This document shows positions 26,393-35,151 of a DNA stretch of 64,000 nt, piece by piece. The notes below the pieces were generated by a model. The model was not told where the DNA came from and did not search any database. It worked only from the letters and a program-made list of their open reading frames with translations. How positions within the stretch are numbered: position 1 is the stretch's first letter; each line of letters starts with the position of its first letter. The translations under genes and the position numbers were made by a program. Where the stretch lies: contig JAFYGE010000049.1 in assembly GCA_017543335.1 (NCBI GenBank), positions 26,308-90,307 of the forward strand, written 5' to 3'. The DNA is from Ruminococcus sp. GTDB lineage: Bacteria > Bacillota > Clostridia > Oscillospirales > Ruminococcaceae.

Positions 26393-28126
26393 ATGAAAAA
26401 ACTTTTAAAGTATCTGAAAAATTACAAAAAAGAGCTGATATTCGGTCCGTTTTTTAAATTGCTCGAAGCAATTTTTGAATTGATAGTACCTGTGGTAATG
26501 GCAAAGATAATAGATAACGGTATCGGAAACAACGACAGCGGTTATATATTCAGAATGTGCGGACTTATCGTACTTCTTGGAATATGCGGACTTGCATTTG
26601 CATTGACCTGTCAGTATCTTGCTGCAAAATGTGCTTACGGATTCGGAACTGAACTCCGGTCCGCACTTTACGAGCACATCAACAAGCTTTCGTACAGCGG
26701 AATAGATAAAGTAGGAACGTCATCACTTGTGAATCGCCTTACAAACGACTCTAATACAGTCCAAAACGGGGTCAATATGTTTATCCGACTTGCTGTAAGA
26801 GCACCTTTTCTCGTTATCGGAGCGGCTGTCATGGCAGTTATGATAGATGTTAAGCTCTCGCTCATATTTTTTGTAGTAGCTCCGCTGATATCGTTAGTTA
26901 TATTCTTCATCATGAGGAAAACGGTCCCAATGTACAAGCGTACACAACAGAAACTCGATAGAGCGGCAATGCTCACGAGAGAAAATCTCGAAGGTACAAG
27001 GGTCATACGAGCTTTTTCAAGACAAGAAGAAGAAATGAAAGAGTTCAGGGAAGCTGTTGACGAGATAGCTGATTGTTCTATAGCAGTAGGAAAAATATCA
27101 GCAATACTTAACCCTGTAGCTTTCATGGTCATGAATCTTGGAATAGTTGCAGTTATATGGGGAGGCGGACTGCGAATAGATAGCGGAAGTCTTACGCAAG
27201 GTGAGCTTACCGCATTCACCAATTATATGACTCAGATTTTGCTTGCATTGGTAGTACTTGCTAATCTTATAGTTATATTTACTAAAGCTTTCGCATCTGC
27301 TAATAGAATAAGCGAGATATTTGATATTTTACCTGAGGAATCCGGTGAAATCACAGAAATAAATAAAAATTCTGAAAACATACTCGAATTCAGAAATGTT
27401 TCATTTGCATATGAAAATTCCGGAGATGAATCTCTTTCAGATATATCGTTCACATTAAAGAGGGGACAGATGCTCGGTATCATCGGTGGTACGGGAAGTG
27501 GTAAGTCAACTCTTGCTTCACTGATACCGTGCTTTTACAAGGTCACATCAGGAACTGTACTCTTTGCAGGTGAAGACGTTAACAATTATGCTCCGGATGT
27601 ACTTCGCAGAAATATAGGCTATGTTCCGCAAAAAGCCGTACTCTTTTCAGGTTCAGTCAGAGAAAACATGAAATGGAGAACTGAAAATGCTTCTGACGAG
27701 GAAATAACAGCGGCATTGAAAACGGCTCAGGCATGGGGATTTATTTCGCAGAAAACTGATGTGCTCGACACAAGAGTAGTTCAGGGAGGCAAAAATTTTT
27801 CCGGCGGACAGAGACAGCGTTTATCCATAGCAAGAGCTTTAGTCGGTAAGCCGGATCTTATAATACTTGATGATTCAACAAGTGCTCTTGACTACGCTAC
27901 TGATCTCGCACTGAGAAAAGCTCTGAAAGAAGATATGTCCGGTACTTCTGTAATAATGATCTCACAGAGGACTACGTCACTGAAAGACGCTGATAAAATA
28001 ATAGTAATGGACGACGGAAAAGCTGTCGGGATAGGTACTCATGAGGAACTTTTATCATCCTGTGAAGTGTATCAGGAGATATACAGGTCGCAGATGAATG
28101 AAAAGGAGGGTGACGCCAATGCTTAA
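26393..28126 (+). CDS. ABC exporter half-transporter, degenerate NBD
   Basis: This 577-aa fused exporter has a six-helix membrane domain (about 15-300) and an ATPase domain (about 330-570). Walker A is GGTGSGKST near residue 366 and the signature is FSGGQRQRLS near residue 470. Walker B ends LIILDDSTSALD, so the catalytic Glu is an Asp. That is typical of the degenerate site in heterodimeric exporters such as BmrC/D and LmrC/D. The partner follows with an 8-base overlap. These pumps often export drugs or lipids. The real cargo is unknown and no regulator is adjacent. Confidence 0.93.
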   Translation: MKKLLKYLKNYKKELIFGPFFKLLEAIFELIVPVVMAKIIDNGIGNNDSGYIFRMCGLIVLLGICGLAFALTCQYLAAKCAYGFGTELRSALYEHINKLSYSGIDKVGTSSLVNRLTNDSNTVQNGVNMFIRLAVRAPFLVIGAAVMAVMIDVKLSLIFFVVAPLISLVIFFIMRKTVPMYKRTQQKLDRAAMLTRENLEGTRVIRAFSRQEEEMKEFREAVDEIADCSIAVGKISAILNPVAFMVMNLGIVAVIWGGGLRIDSGSLTQGELTAFTNYMTQILLALVVLANLIVIFTKAFASANRISEIFDILPEESGEITEINKNSENILEFRNVSFAYENSGDESLSDISFTLKRGQMLGIIGGTGSGKSTLASLIPCFYKVTSGTVLFAGEDVNNYAPDVLRRNIGYVPQKAVLFSGSVRENMKWRTENASDEEITAALKTAQAWGFISQKTDVLDTRVVQGGKNFSGGQRQRLSIARALVGKPDLIILDDSTSALDYATDLALRKALKEDMSGTSVIMISQRTTSLKDADKIIVMDDGKAVGIGTHEELLSSCEVYQEIYRSQMNEKEGDANA

Positions 28127-29858
28127 AACACTGAAACGAGTTTTTTCATATGCACGTCCCTATATCTTGTACTTCGTTATGACAGTCTTATTTGCGATAA
28201 TCGGAGTTTCTCTTTCGTTAGCAGTTCCGGTATTCATTGGTGAAGCGGTCGACTGCTGTATCGGAAAAAATGACGTTGATTTTGATAGATTAAAGAAAAT
28301 TGTAACAACTCTTGCCGGAATGGTCATATGCAGTACTCTTTTCCAATGGCTGATGAGTCTTTGTACCAATAAACTGTCTTTTCTTACAGTAAGGGACCTT
28401 CGTGCTGATATATTCAATAAACTGGAAAGAGTCCCACTCAAATATATTGACGGTCATACAAAAGGTGAACTCACCAGCAGGGTCATAAATGACATTGAAA
28501 TAATCTCGGACGGTCTTTTGCAGGGATTTACGCAGTTTTTCAGTGGTATCATAACTATTCTTGGTACTCTGATTTTTATGATGACTATAAATGTAAGAAT
28601 AGCATTCGTAGTAGTTCTGCTGACTCCTTTGTCATTTATTGCGGCATCAAAGATAACAAAAGCTTCACATGACTCCTACATGAAACAGTCTAAGCTAAGA
28701 GGTGACATGGTCGCACTTGCTGAAGAAATGGCTGGTAATCAGAAGCTTGTAAAAGCATTTGTATACGACGAACGTGCGGAAAAAAGATTTGCAGAAATAA
28801 ATAAAGAGTACGGAAAAATAGGCACTCAAGCTACATTTTTCAGCTCTATGACAAACCCGACTACACGATTTGTAAACGGACTTATCTATGCTGCTGTAGG
28901 ACTGCTTGGTTCGCTTGGAGCTATAGGTTATTCGTCGATCATAGGTGTTATGTCAGTCGGAAAGCTGTCCAGTTTCTTAGCGTATGCGAACCAGTACACC
29001 AAACCATTCAACGAAATTTCCGGAGTTTTTGCCGAATTGCAGAACGCTATCGCATCAGCTCAGAGAGTATTTGATGTACTCGATGAAGAAGAAGTCAGTG
29101 ATGATTCAGAAAAAGCTGTAATTTCTGACAGAAGAGGAGATGTAAGCTTCCGTGATGTATTCTTCTCTTATACTCCTGAAGTTAAACTTATTCAGAATTT
29201 CAGTCTTGATGTTAAGTCCGGACAAAGAATAGCTATTGTAGGTCCTACAGGATGCGGAAAGTCGACTATTATCAATCTTTTGCTCAGATTTTATGATATT
29301 GACAGCGGCAGCATAGAGGTGTCCGGCAAAAATATCAGCGACATCACCCGTGACAGTCTGAGGAGCAGCTTTGGTATGGTGCTGCAAGATACATGGATAT
29401 TTACTGGTACTGTCGCTGAAAATATAGCATACGGACTTCCGGATGCATCCAAGGAACAAATAATAGAAGCTGCAAAAGCTGTTTATGCACACGGATTCAT
29501 TAAGAGACTGCCACAAGGCTATGATACGGTCATAAGTGAAGACAGTGGACTTTCTCAGGGACAAAAACAGCTTATATGTATCGCACGTATAATGCTAATG
29601 GATCCGCCAATGCTTATTCTTGATGAAGCTACAAGCTCGATAGACCTGCGAACTGAACACAAGATACAAAAAGCGTTTATCAAACTTATGGAAGGCAGAA
29701 CAAGCTTTGTGATAGCTCACAGACTGTCAACGATAAAAAATTCAGATACTATACTTGTTATGGATAACGGAAATATTATCGAGCAGGGAAGTCACGAAAA
29801 GCTGATGAAAGAAAATGGATTCTATTCAAAGCTTTATAACAGTCAGTTTGCTTCATAA
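28119..29858 (+). CDS. ABC exporter half-transporter, canonical NBD
   Basis: The start is the ATG at 28119 (579 aa, MLKTLKRVF), 9 bases after AAGGAGGG. The frame from 28098 is rejected. Six helices occupy about residues 15-300. The ATPase domain has Walker A GPTGCGKST near residue 375, a signature varied to LSQGQKQLI near residue 480, and Walker B MLILDEATSSID with a normal catalytic Glu. Together with the preceding protein it should form a heterodimer with one active and one degenerate ATP site. A strong bidirectional terminator follows. Confidence 0.93.
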   Translation: MLKTLKRVFSYARPYILYFVMTVLFAIIGVSLSLAVPVFIGEAVDCCIGKNDVDFDRLKKIVTTLAGMVICSTLFQWLMSLCTNKLSFLTVRDLRADIFNKLERVPLKYIDGHTKGELTSRVINDIEIISDGLLQGFTQFFSGIITILGTLIFMMTINVRIAFVVVLLTPLSFIAASKITKASHDSYMKQSKLRGDMVALAEEMAGNQKLVKAFVYDERAEKRFAEINKEYGKIGTQATFFSSMTNPTTRFVNGLIYAAVGLLGSLGAIGYSSIIGVMSVGKLSSFLAYANQYTKPFNEISGVFAELQNAIASAQRVFDVLDEEEVSDDSEKAVISDRRGDVSFRDVFFSYTPEVKLIQNFSLDVKSGQRIAIVGPTGCGKSTIINLLLRFYDIDSGSIEVSGKNISDITRDSLRSSFGMVLQDTWIFTGTVAENIAYGLPDASKEQIIEAAKAVYAHGFIKRLPQGYDTVISEDSGLSQGQKQLICIARIMLMDPPMLILDEATSSIDLRTEHKIQKAFIKLMEGRTSFVIAHRLSTIKNSDTILVMDNGNIIEQGSHEKLMKENGFYSKLYNSQFAS

Positions 29859-29860
29859 AC

Positions 29861-29901
29861 AAAAAGTCAGAAAGCAGTATCAGCTGCTCTCTGACTTTTT
29901 T
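29861..29901 (+). terminator. Bidirectional terminator
   Basis: AGTCAGAAAGCAG pairs with CTGCTCTCTGACT around a short loop, with an A-run on the left and six T on the right. It separates the ABC genes from the convergent GNAT gene. Confidence 0.9.
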
Positions 29902-29909
29902 CGTATCAG

Positions 29910-30650
29910 TTATATTTTCTCAGCTCCGACTTCTATCCATGCCGGTCTGAAACCGCATTTAAACGCTATGTTCCACGAATGAAGATTTGCTATCTGAGTT
30001 CCATAGAACGGAATATCTCCCTGTTCAATAATTTTATTTTTCAATAAAGATACAAGATAAGTACCGATACCTTTCGACCTGTATTTAGGCATTACGTCTA
30101 TGCCTATCTGCATCCAGCCTTTTGTATCCTCCGAACATCCTGCCATACCGAGTATTTCACGTCCTTTGCAGGCACATACGACTATTCTGTCCGGACGTCC
30201 GGCTAAGAATTCTGTAGATATAGCATTAGGGAATCGGCTGTCACCGTAGAATTTATGTATCTCTTCGTCATAGTACCAGCGAGTATCGAACTTTCCTTCA
30301 ATAGTCACATCTTTTTCAGCAAGGAACATATGAGAAGTTTCTGACAATTTGTAGCCGAATTTATTAAGCTCAGGAGATAATTCTGAGAGGATCGGCAGTT
30401 TAAAAAGATCTTTTCCGCTGCCTTTTTTCATAAAATCAATCAATACGTCATCAAGACAGCTATCAGCTGAAATGACCGCATTTGTTCCGGTAGTCACCAT
30501 TCTGAAAAAGAACTTTTCAAGACTATAGATCCTTCTTCCTTCATTTAATGCTGATTCAGTCAGTACGTTTTCTTCAATATCAAAATCTCTTGGCTGACAG
30601 TTAAAGTCAACTGACAGCATTTTCAGTAACTCGTTGTAATAATTCATCAT
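29910..30650 (-). CDS. GNAT-family N-acetyltransferase
   Basis: This 246-aa protein has a C-terminal acetyl-CoA-binding GNAT domain (about residues 125-246). GWMQIGIDVMPKYRSKGIGTYLVSLLKNKI carries the Q/RxxGxG/A-type loop RSKGIGT near residue 190, and HSWNIAFKCGFRPAW is the usual closing block. The N-terminal half (1-120) is not a recognisable domain. It may be the substrate-recognition part of a two-domain GNAT. It lies 27 bases after the radical SAM gene and probably shares its promoter. The acyl acceptor is unknown. Confidence 0.8.
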   Translation of the reverse strand: MMNYYNELLKMLSVDFNCQPRDFDIEENVLTESALNEGRRIYSLEKFFFRMVTTGTNAVISADSCLDDVLIDFMKKGSGKDLFKLPILSELSPELNKFGYKLSETSHMFLAEKDVTIEGKFDTRWYYDEEIHKFYGDSRFPNAISTEFLAGRPDRIVVCACKGREILGMAGCSEDTKGWMQIGIDVMPKYRSKGIGTYLVSLLKNKIIEQGDIPFYGTQIANLHSWNIAFKCGFRPAWIEVGAEKI

Positions 30651-30677
30651 TTACTTCCTTTCGTTGGTTGGCAATGT

Positions 30678-31625
30678 TTAGTTTGGGGAGCAATATAAAC
30701 GTCCCTGATAGGTATCAAGCTCAACAAGCCGCTTATCAATACCGTTTATGACTGCTTTTTTATTACTGCTCCAAAGCGGAGCTATAAGTTTAGATTTGTC
30801 ACCGTCACCGGTTATTCTTTCAATAACAATTTCAGCAGGCAGAAGCTCCAGCTGTTTTACTATAATGTCGATATATTCTTCACGAGACAGTAGCTTTATA
30901 TCTGTATTCTGATAAATTTCATGCAGCTTAGTCCCTTTAATGATGTGCAGCATTTGCAGTTTTACAGCATCCGGACTCATCCTTGCGACCTCGTTTGCAC
31001 TTTGCAGCATCATTTCAGTCGATTCATTTGGGAGTCCGTTTATAAGGTGCAGACAAGTGCGGATACCGGCGTTTTTCAGTTTATAAAAACCTTCAAGAAA
31101 CTCTGCGTGACTGCAACAGCGATTTATTACAGATAGCGTACTATCGTGCATAGTCTGCATACCAAGCTCTACGGTGAGCGAGGTATGTTTATTTACTTGC
31201 TTCAGAAGTTCGATAATATCATCAGGCAGACAGTCTCCACGAGTACCAATAGATATTCCAATGGTGTTCGGAAAGGAGATCGCCTCGTCAAGCAGCTTTT
31301 CTAATCTGTCAGCACTTGTATATGTATTTGTATTTGCCTGAAAATAGGCAATAAACTTAATGTCATTTCCAAATTTTTTAGATAGACGTTCGTACTCTTT
31401 TTTCAGTTGTTCCGTTACTGTAAGGTTCGGAACGGTAAAATATCCGCTTCCGCCGTCACAGAATATGCATCCGCCAACACCTTTCGATCCATCTATATTC
31501 GGACAGGTGAATCCACATTCAAGAACAGCTTTATGCACTTTTATTCCGAATTTGTTTTTATTGTAATAATTTAGTGTATGGTACCGTTTATTATCCAAAG
31601 AAAACGGAAAAGGATTTAATTTCAT
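30678..31625 (-). CDS. TIGR01212-family radical SAM protein (YtqA-like)
   Basis: The best start is the ATG at 31625 (315 aa, MKLNPFPFSLDNKRYHTLN), 8 bases after GGAG. The iron-sulfur cysteines are in ECGFTCPNIDGSKGVGGCIFC near residue 35, a long-spaced CX7CX2C-like motif found in the Elp3-like TIGR01212 group rather than the plain CX3CX2C. The barrel continues with YFQANTNTYT, the GTRGDC block and VELGMQTMHDSTL. Bacillus YtqA is usually next to an rRNA or tRNA methyltransferase. Here it pairs with a GNAT protein. The reaction is not known. Confidence 0.88.
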   Translation of the reverse strand: MKLNPFPFSLDNKRYHTLNYYNKNKFGIKVHKAVLECGFTCPNIDGSKGVGGCIFCDGGSGYFTVPNLTVTEQLKKEYERLSKKFGNDIKFIAYFQANTNTYTSADRLEKLLDEAISFPNTIGISIGTRGDCLPDDIIELLKQVNKHTSLTVELGMQTMHDSTLSVINRCCSHAEFLEGFYKLKNAGIRTCLHLINGLPNESTEMMLQSANEVARMSPDAVKLQMLHIIKGTKLHEIYQNTDIKLLSREEYIDIIVKQLELLPAEIVIERITGDGDKSKLIAPLWSSNKKAVINGIDKRLVELDTYQGRLYCSPN

Positions 31626-31643
31626 ACTCATCACTCCAAATAA

Positions 31644-31672
31644 ATGTTATCACACATATCAATATTTGTCAA
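31644..31672 (-). promoter_or_regulatory. Promoter of the radical SAM-GNAT pair
   Basis: On the minus strand TTGACA (31672-31667) and TAACAT (31649-31644) are 17 bp apart. Confidence 0.65.
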
Positions 31673-31719
31673 CAGATATAAAAAACGTACTTAAACAGCA
31701 ATATATGGTCTTTAAATAC

Positions 31720-31748
31720 TTGACATATCTTTGTAAATGAGTTAAAAT
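31720..31748 (+). promoter_or_regulatory. Promoter of the shikimate-kinase-like gene
   Basis: TTGACA (31720-31725) and TAAAAT (31743-31748) are 17 bp apart, 35 bases before the ATG. Confidence 0.75.
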
Positions 31749-31782
31749 ATATACAACATACATTATTAAGGAATAAGATGAA

Positions 31783-32280
31783 ATGAAAAATAATATAATA
31801 CTTATTGGAATGCCCGGAGTAGGTAAAAGTACTGTTGGTGTTATACTCGCCAAAATTCTGGGATATAAGTTCATAGATACTGATATCGTTATTCAGGAAA
31901 AAGAAAAACGTCTTCTTAAAGATATCATAGAATCCGAAGGTATCGACGGTTTTATTGAAGTCGAAAATCGTATAAACAGCTGCTTGGAAGCTGAAAATTC
32001 GGTCATAGCTACCGGCGGCAGTGTAGTTTACGGTAAAGAGGCGATGAAACATCTTTCTGAAATAGGCAAAATAGTGTATCTTAAACTTGATTACCGTAAA
32101 CTGAAATACAGACTCGGTAATATAAAAAACAGGGGAGTAGTAATCAGAAAAGGTCAGCGATTATCTGACCTTTACAACGAAAGAACTGCTCTTTACGAAA
32201 AATATGCAGATGTAGTTATAGATGAGAATGGATGTAATATCGAGAAAACCGTTAATAAAGTACTTGACAGCATTAAATGA
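31783..32280 (+). CDS. Shikimate kinase-like P-loop kinase
   Basis: This 165-aa protein has the overall shikimate kinase fold: Walker A GMPGVGKST near residue 9, the DTD motif in FIDTDIVIQ near residue 30, ATGGSVVYG near residue 75, and a lid/C-terminal helix with LYNERTALYEKYADV. The segment that normally reads FRxxE and supplies the substrate-binding Arg reads GFIEVENRI instead. The lid also lacks the usual RPLL. It may therefore phosphorylate something other than shikimate. No aromatic-pathway gene is nearby. Confidence 0.75.
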   Translation: MKNNIILIGMPGVGKSTVGVILAKILGYKFIDTDIVIQEKEKRLLKDIIESEGIDGFIEVENRINSCLEAENSVIATGGSVVYGKEAMKHLSEIGKIVYLKLDYRKLKYRLGNIKNRGVVIRKGQRLSDLYNERTALYEKYADVVIDENGCNIEKTVNKVLDSIK

Positions 32281-32359
32281 TTCTTTGTTGGATGTGTACA
32301 AAAGTAAACTGAAAAAAGCACCAATCTGCACAATTTTGTTTTTTGCACAAAAAACTTCT

Positions 32360-32388
32360 TTGACAAGTCGGGCTTTTTGTGGTATAAT
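32360..32388 (+). promoter_or_regulatory. Promoter of minD
   Basis: TTGACA (32360-32365) and TATAAT (32383-32388), with TGG before the -10 and a 17-bp spacer. A leader of about 85 bases follows, containing a small CAGCAG/CTGCT hairpin. Confidence 0.85.
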
Positions 32389-32478
32389 ATAGCGTAGGTA
32401 AATATTATGATTATATAGAGTCCGGTGCCGTTCAGCAGCTATACTGCTCTGGCTTGCGGATATCGGAAAGGAAAAGAA

Positions 32479-33216
32479 ATGTCTAAAATTATTGCAGTTA
32501 CATCTGGAAAAGGCGGCACCGGTAAATCTACTGTTTGTGCCGGACTTGGATATACTCTTGCTAAACAAGGCCACAGAACTCTTATCATCGAACTTGATTT
32601 TGGACTTAGATGTCTTGACATTATGTTCGGAATGGAAAATAGCATAAAGTATGATCTGGGAGATGTTCTTAGCGGAAAGAAACAGGCTCTTGAAGCTGTT
32701 TCACAGGTTCCTATGGCATCAAATCTGAGCCTTTTATGTGCTCCTAAAACATTGACAACAGTAAATGCAGAAAAGATATATGATATCTGTCGTTCAGTAA
32801 AGAAGTATTTTGAATATATCATAATCGATACTGGTGCCGGAATAAATTCTCATGTATTCGAGATCGTTGAGCAGGCTAATCTTATTCTCGTAATATCTAC
32901 TCCGGATCAGGTATGCATCAGAGACGCAAGCCTTATGTCCGATGAGTTCTACAATAGAGGAAATAAAAGTCAGAGACTTATCATTAATAAAATAAGCAAA
33001 AAGGTTATCGGAAATGCACTTGTAGCTAACCTTGACGAGATCATCGACAAGGTCGGCGTTCAGCTTATTGGTGTCATTCCGGATGATTTTAAAATGACTG
33101 TAGCAACAGGTAAAGGTAATCCGATACCTACTGATTCTGAGGCTCTCAGAGCTTTTGATGCTATTTCAAAGAGACTTGACGGAGATTTTGTTCCGCTGAC
33201 TGTAAAAATATCTTAA
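32479..33216 (+). CDS. MinD-type ATPase
   Basis: The start is the ATG at 32479 (245 aa, MSKIIAVTSGKGG), after GGAAAGG. The deviant Walker A is KGGTGKST near residue 11. The MinD-specific block is ELDFGLRCLDIMFGMENSIKYDLGDV near residue 40, and switch regions follow. MinD controls division-site placement by recruiting MinC. No minC or minE is adjacent, and the C-terminus (KRLDGDFVPLTVKIS) does not look like the amphipathic membrane-binding helix of classical MinD. It may therefore have a variant localisation mechanism. The next gene is mgsA, 42 bases away. Confidence 0.85.
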   Translation: MSKIIAVTSGKGGTGKSTVCAGLGYTLAKQGHRTLIIELDFGLRCLDIMFGMENSIKYDLGDVLSGKKQALEAVSQVPMASNLSLLCAPKTLTTVNAEKIYDICRSVKKYFEYIIIDTGAGINSHVFEIVEQANLILVISTPDQVCIRDASLMSDEFYNRGNKSQRLIINKISKKVIGNALVANLDEIIDKVGVQLIGVIPDDFKMTVATGKGNPIPTDSEALRAFDAISKRLDGDFVPLTVKIS

Positions 33217-33258
33217 CTCGGAAAATATATACCGCAATGCGGAGAAAGGAACGAAAAA

Positions 33259-33660
33259 ATGAAAATAGCTATAATAGCACACGATGCCAAGAAGGAACTT
33301 ATGGTTCAGTTCTGTAGTGCTTACTGCGGAATACTGTCAAAGCATACTCTTATAGCAACAAATACGACAGGAAAGCAGGTAAGTGAAGCAACTGGCTTGC
33401 CAATAAAAAGGTATCTTAGCGGTCAAGGCGGTGCAGAGCAGATACTCGCACTTCTCTCATGCAATGAAGTAGATGTGCTTCTTTTCTTCAGAGATCCTAT
33501 CAATCCAAAAACGACCGATGTTCATGGAATGAATCTGCTCAGACTTTGCGATGTACATAATGTACCTGTCGCAACAAATATTGCCACTGCTGAAGCACTT
33601 ATCCTCGCCCTTGAAAGAGGAGACCTCGATTGGCGAGAGGTCGGTACTCCAAGTATTTAA
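33259..33660 (+). CDS. mgsA: Methylglyoxal synthase
   Basis: MgsA (133 aa) converts dihydroxyacetone phosphate to methylglyoxal and phosphate, a glycolytic bypass used when phosphate is limiting. The family blocks are IAIIAHDAKKELM near the N-terminus, GPLGGDQ-type phosphate-binding sequence present as SGQGGAEQI near residue 55, FFRDP near residue 76, and DVHNVPVATN near residue 95. The usual catalytic Asp-His residues are present. It shares the minD promoter or has its own in the 42-base spacer, which carries an AAGGAA SD. Confidence 0.93.
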   Translation: MKIAIIAHDAKKELMVQFCSAYCGILSKHTLIATNTTGKQVSEATGLPIKRYLSGQGGAEQILALLSCNEVDVLLFFRDPINPKTTDVHGMNLLRLCDVHNVPVATNIATAEALILALERGDLDWREVGTPSI

Positions 33661-33665
33661 AAGTT

Positions 33666-33692
33666 AATTGTCCCTTATAAGGGACAATTTTC
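33666..33692 (+). terminator. Terminator-like perfect dyad after mgsA
   Basis: A 24-bp perfect palindrome spans 33666-33689 (half site AATTGTCCCTTA). Its core stem TTGTCCC/GGGACAA is followed by TTT. The U-run is short. Confidence 0.7.
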
Positions 33693-33810
33693 ATGTATAA
33701 GAACTTTGGCATATTATCGTATAAAGTATATCGATGTATATAACTTATATGCACTTTGATAAACGATAGATAATATTTCCAATACAAAATAAATTGAAAG
33801 GCTGAAAAAT

Positions 33811-35151
33811 ATGGCTGTAAATATCAAACGCCCAAATGGTACAGAGGATGTTCTTCCAAAGGATATCCACAAATGGCACACCGTTGAAAAGATAGCAAGG
33901 GAAACTGCTGAAAGTTTCGGATTCTCTGAAATAAGAGTACCGACTTTTGAAAACACAGATCTTTTCCTCAGATCAGTAGGTGAAACTACAGATGTTGTGC
34001 AGAAGGAAATGTACACTGTTATGGCAAAGGAGACTAAATTTACTCTTCGTCCGGAAGGTACTGCCGGAACTATCCGTGCAATGCTCCAGAACGGACTTCT
34101 TAATGAAGCTCTGCCACAGAGAGTTTTCTATATACTTTCTTGTTTCCGTCACGAGCGTCCTCAGGCTGGAAGACTTCGTGAATTCCACCAGTTCGGTCTT
34201 GAAATGGCTGGAAGTGCGTCACCGGCAGCTGATGCTGAGGTAATCTCGCTTGCAAAAACTATCCTTGACAGACTTGAAGTAAAGAATATAGAGCTTTATA
34301 TCAATTCTATCGGTTGTCCGACTTGCCGTGCTAAATACCATGAAGCATTACGCAGCTATTTTGAAGCAAGAAAAGATGAGCTCTGCGAGACTTGTCAGGA
34401 CAGACTTGTCAAGAATCCTATGAGAATTCTTGACTGCAAGAGCCCAATTTGTCAGGAGATAGGTAAAAATGCTCCAGTTATCCTCGATTATCTTTGTGAG
34501 GAGTGCGGAGATCATTTTGAAAAACTCAAAAAATATCTTACAAATCTCGGTATTGATTTCAAGGTAAATCCTAAGATAGTACGTGGACTTGACTATTATA
34601 CAAAGACTGTTTTTGAATTCGTAACAACAGAAATAGGTGCTCAGGGAACTGTCTGCGGCGGCGGACGCTATGACGGACTTATTGAGCAGCTCGGCGGTCA
34701 GCATACTCCAGCTCTTGGCTTCGGTATGGGAATAGAGAGACTTCTCCTTGTTATGGACAAGCAGAATTGTCCTTATCTATTGCCTAAGAAATGCGACATC
34801 TATTTTGCAACTATGGGAGATGCCGCTCTTGAAAAGGCTATGGAGCTTTCACGTAAACTCCGTGAATTCGGATATTATGCTGAATATGACCTCATGGGCA
34901 GGGGAATTAAAGCTCAGATGAAGTATGCTAATAAGATCGGTGCTGCTTTCACTGTAGTTCTCGGCGACAATGAGCTTGAAGAAGGCAAAGCAAAGCTCAA
35001 AGAAATGGAAAAAGGTGAAGAGAAGGAGATACTTCTCAATGATAAATTTGTAAACAACTTTGATTCTGTTTATTTTGATAAAATGATGGATACTCTTGAG
35101 GATGATGAAGTTCTCGGTGCATTCAATAAATCTGTTGAGGTGAATGAATAA
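33811..35151 (+). CDS. hisS: Histidine-tRNA ligase
   Basis: HisRS (446 aa) is a class IIa synthetase that charges tRNA-His. Motif 2 is in FRHERPQAGRLREFHQFGLE near residue 110. The histidine-binding block is VRGLDYYTKTVFEF near residue 258, and motif 3 GFGMGIERLLL near residue 308. The C-terminal anticodon-binding domain is complete. An insertion with a Cys cluster (CPTCRAKY, CETCQDR, CEECGDHF) near residues 170-235 suggests a small zinc-binding element. I see no T-box in the 120 bases upstream. aspS follows with a 1-base overlap. Confidence 0.97.
   Translation: MAVNIKRPNGTEDVLPKDIHKWHTVEKIARETAESFGFSEIRVPTFENTDLFLRSVGETTDVVQKEMYTVMAKETKFTLRPEGTAGTIRAMLQNGLLNEALPQRVFYILSCFRHERPQAGRLREFHQFGLEMAGSASPAADAEVISLAKTILDRLEVKNIELYINSIGCPTCRAKYHEALRSYFEARKDELCETCQDRLVKNPMRILDCKSPICQEIGKNAPVILDYLCEECGDHFEKLKKYLTNLGIDFKVNPKIVRGLDYYTKTVFEFVTTEIGAQGTVCGGGRYDGLIEQLGGQHTPALGFGMGIERLLLVMDKQNCPYLLPKKCDIYFATMGDAALEKAMELSRKLREFGYYAEYDLMGRGIKAQMKYANKIGAAFTVVLGDNELEEGKAKLKEMEKGEEKEILLNDKFVNNFDSVYFDKMMDTLEDDEVLGAFNKSVEVNE

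Noticed and set aside
33661-33810. T-box before hisS
   Set aside because: I looked for the AGGGTGG antiterminator bulge and a specifier hairpin and found neither. The spacer is only about 120 bases after the terminator-like dyad.
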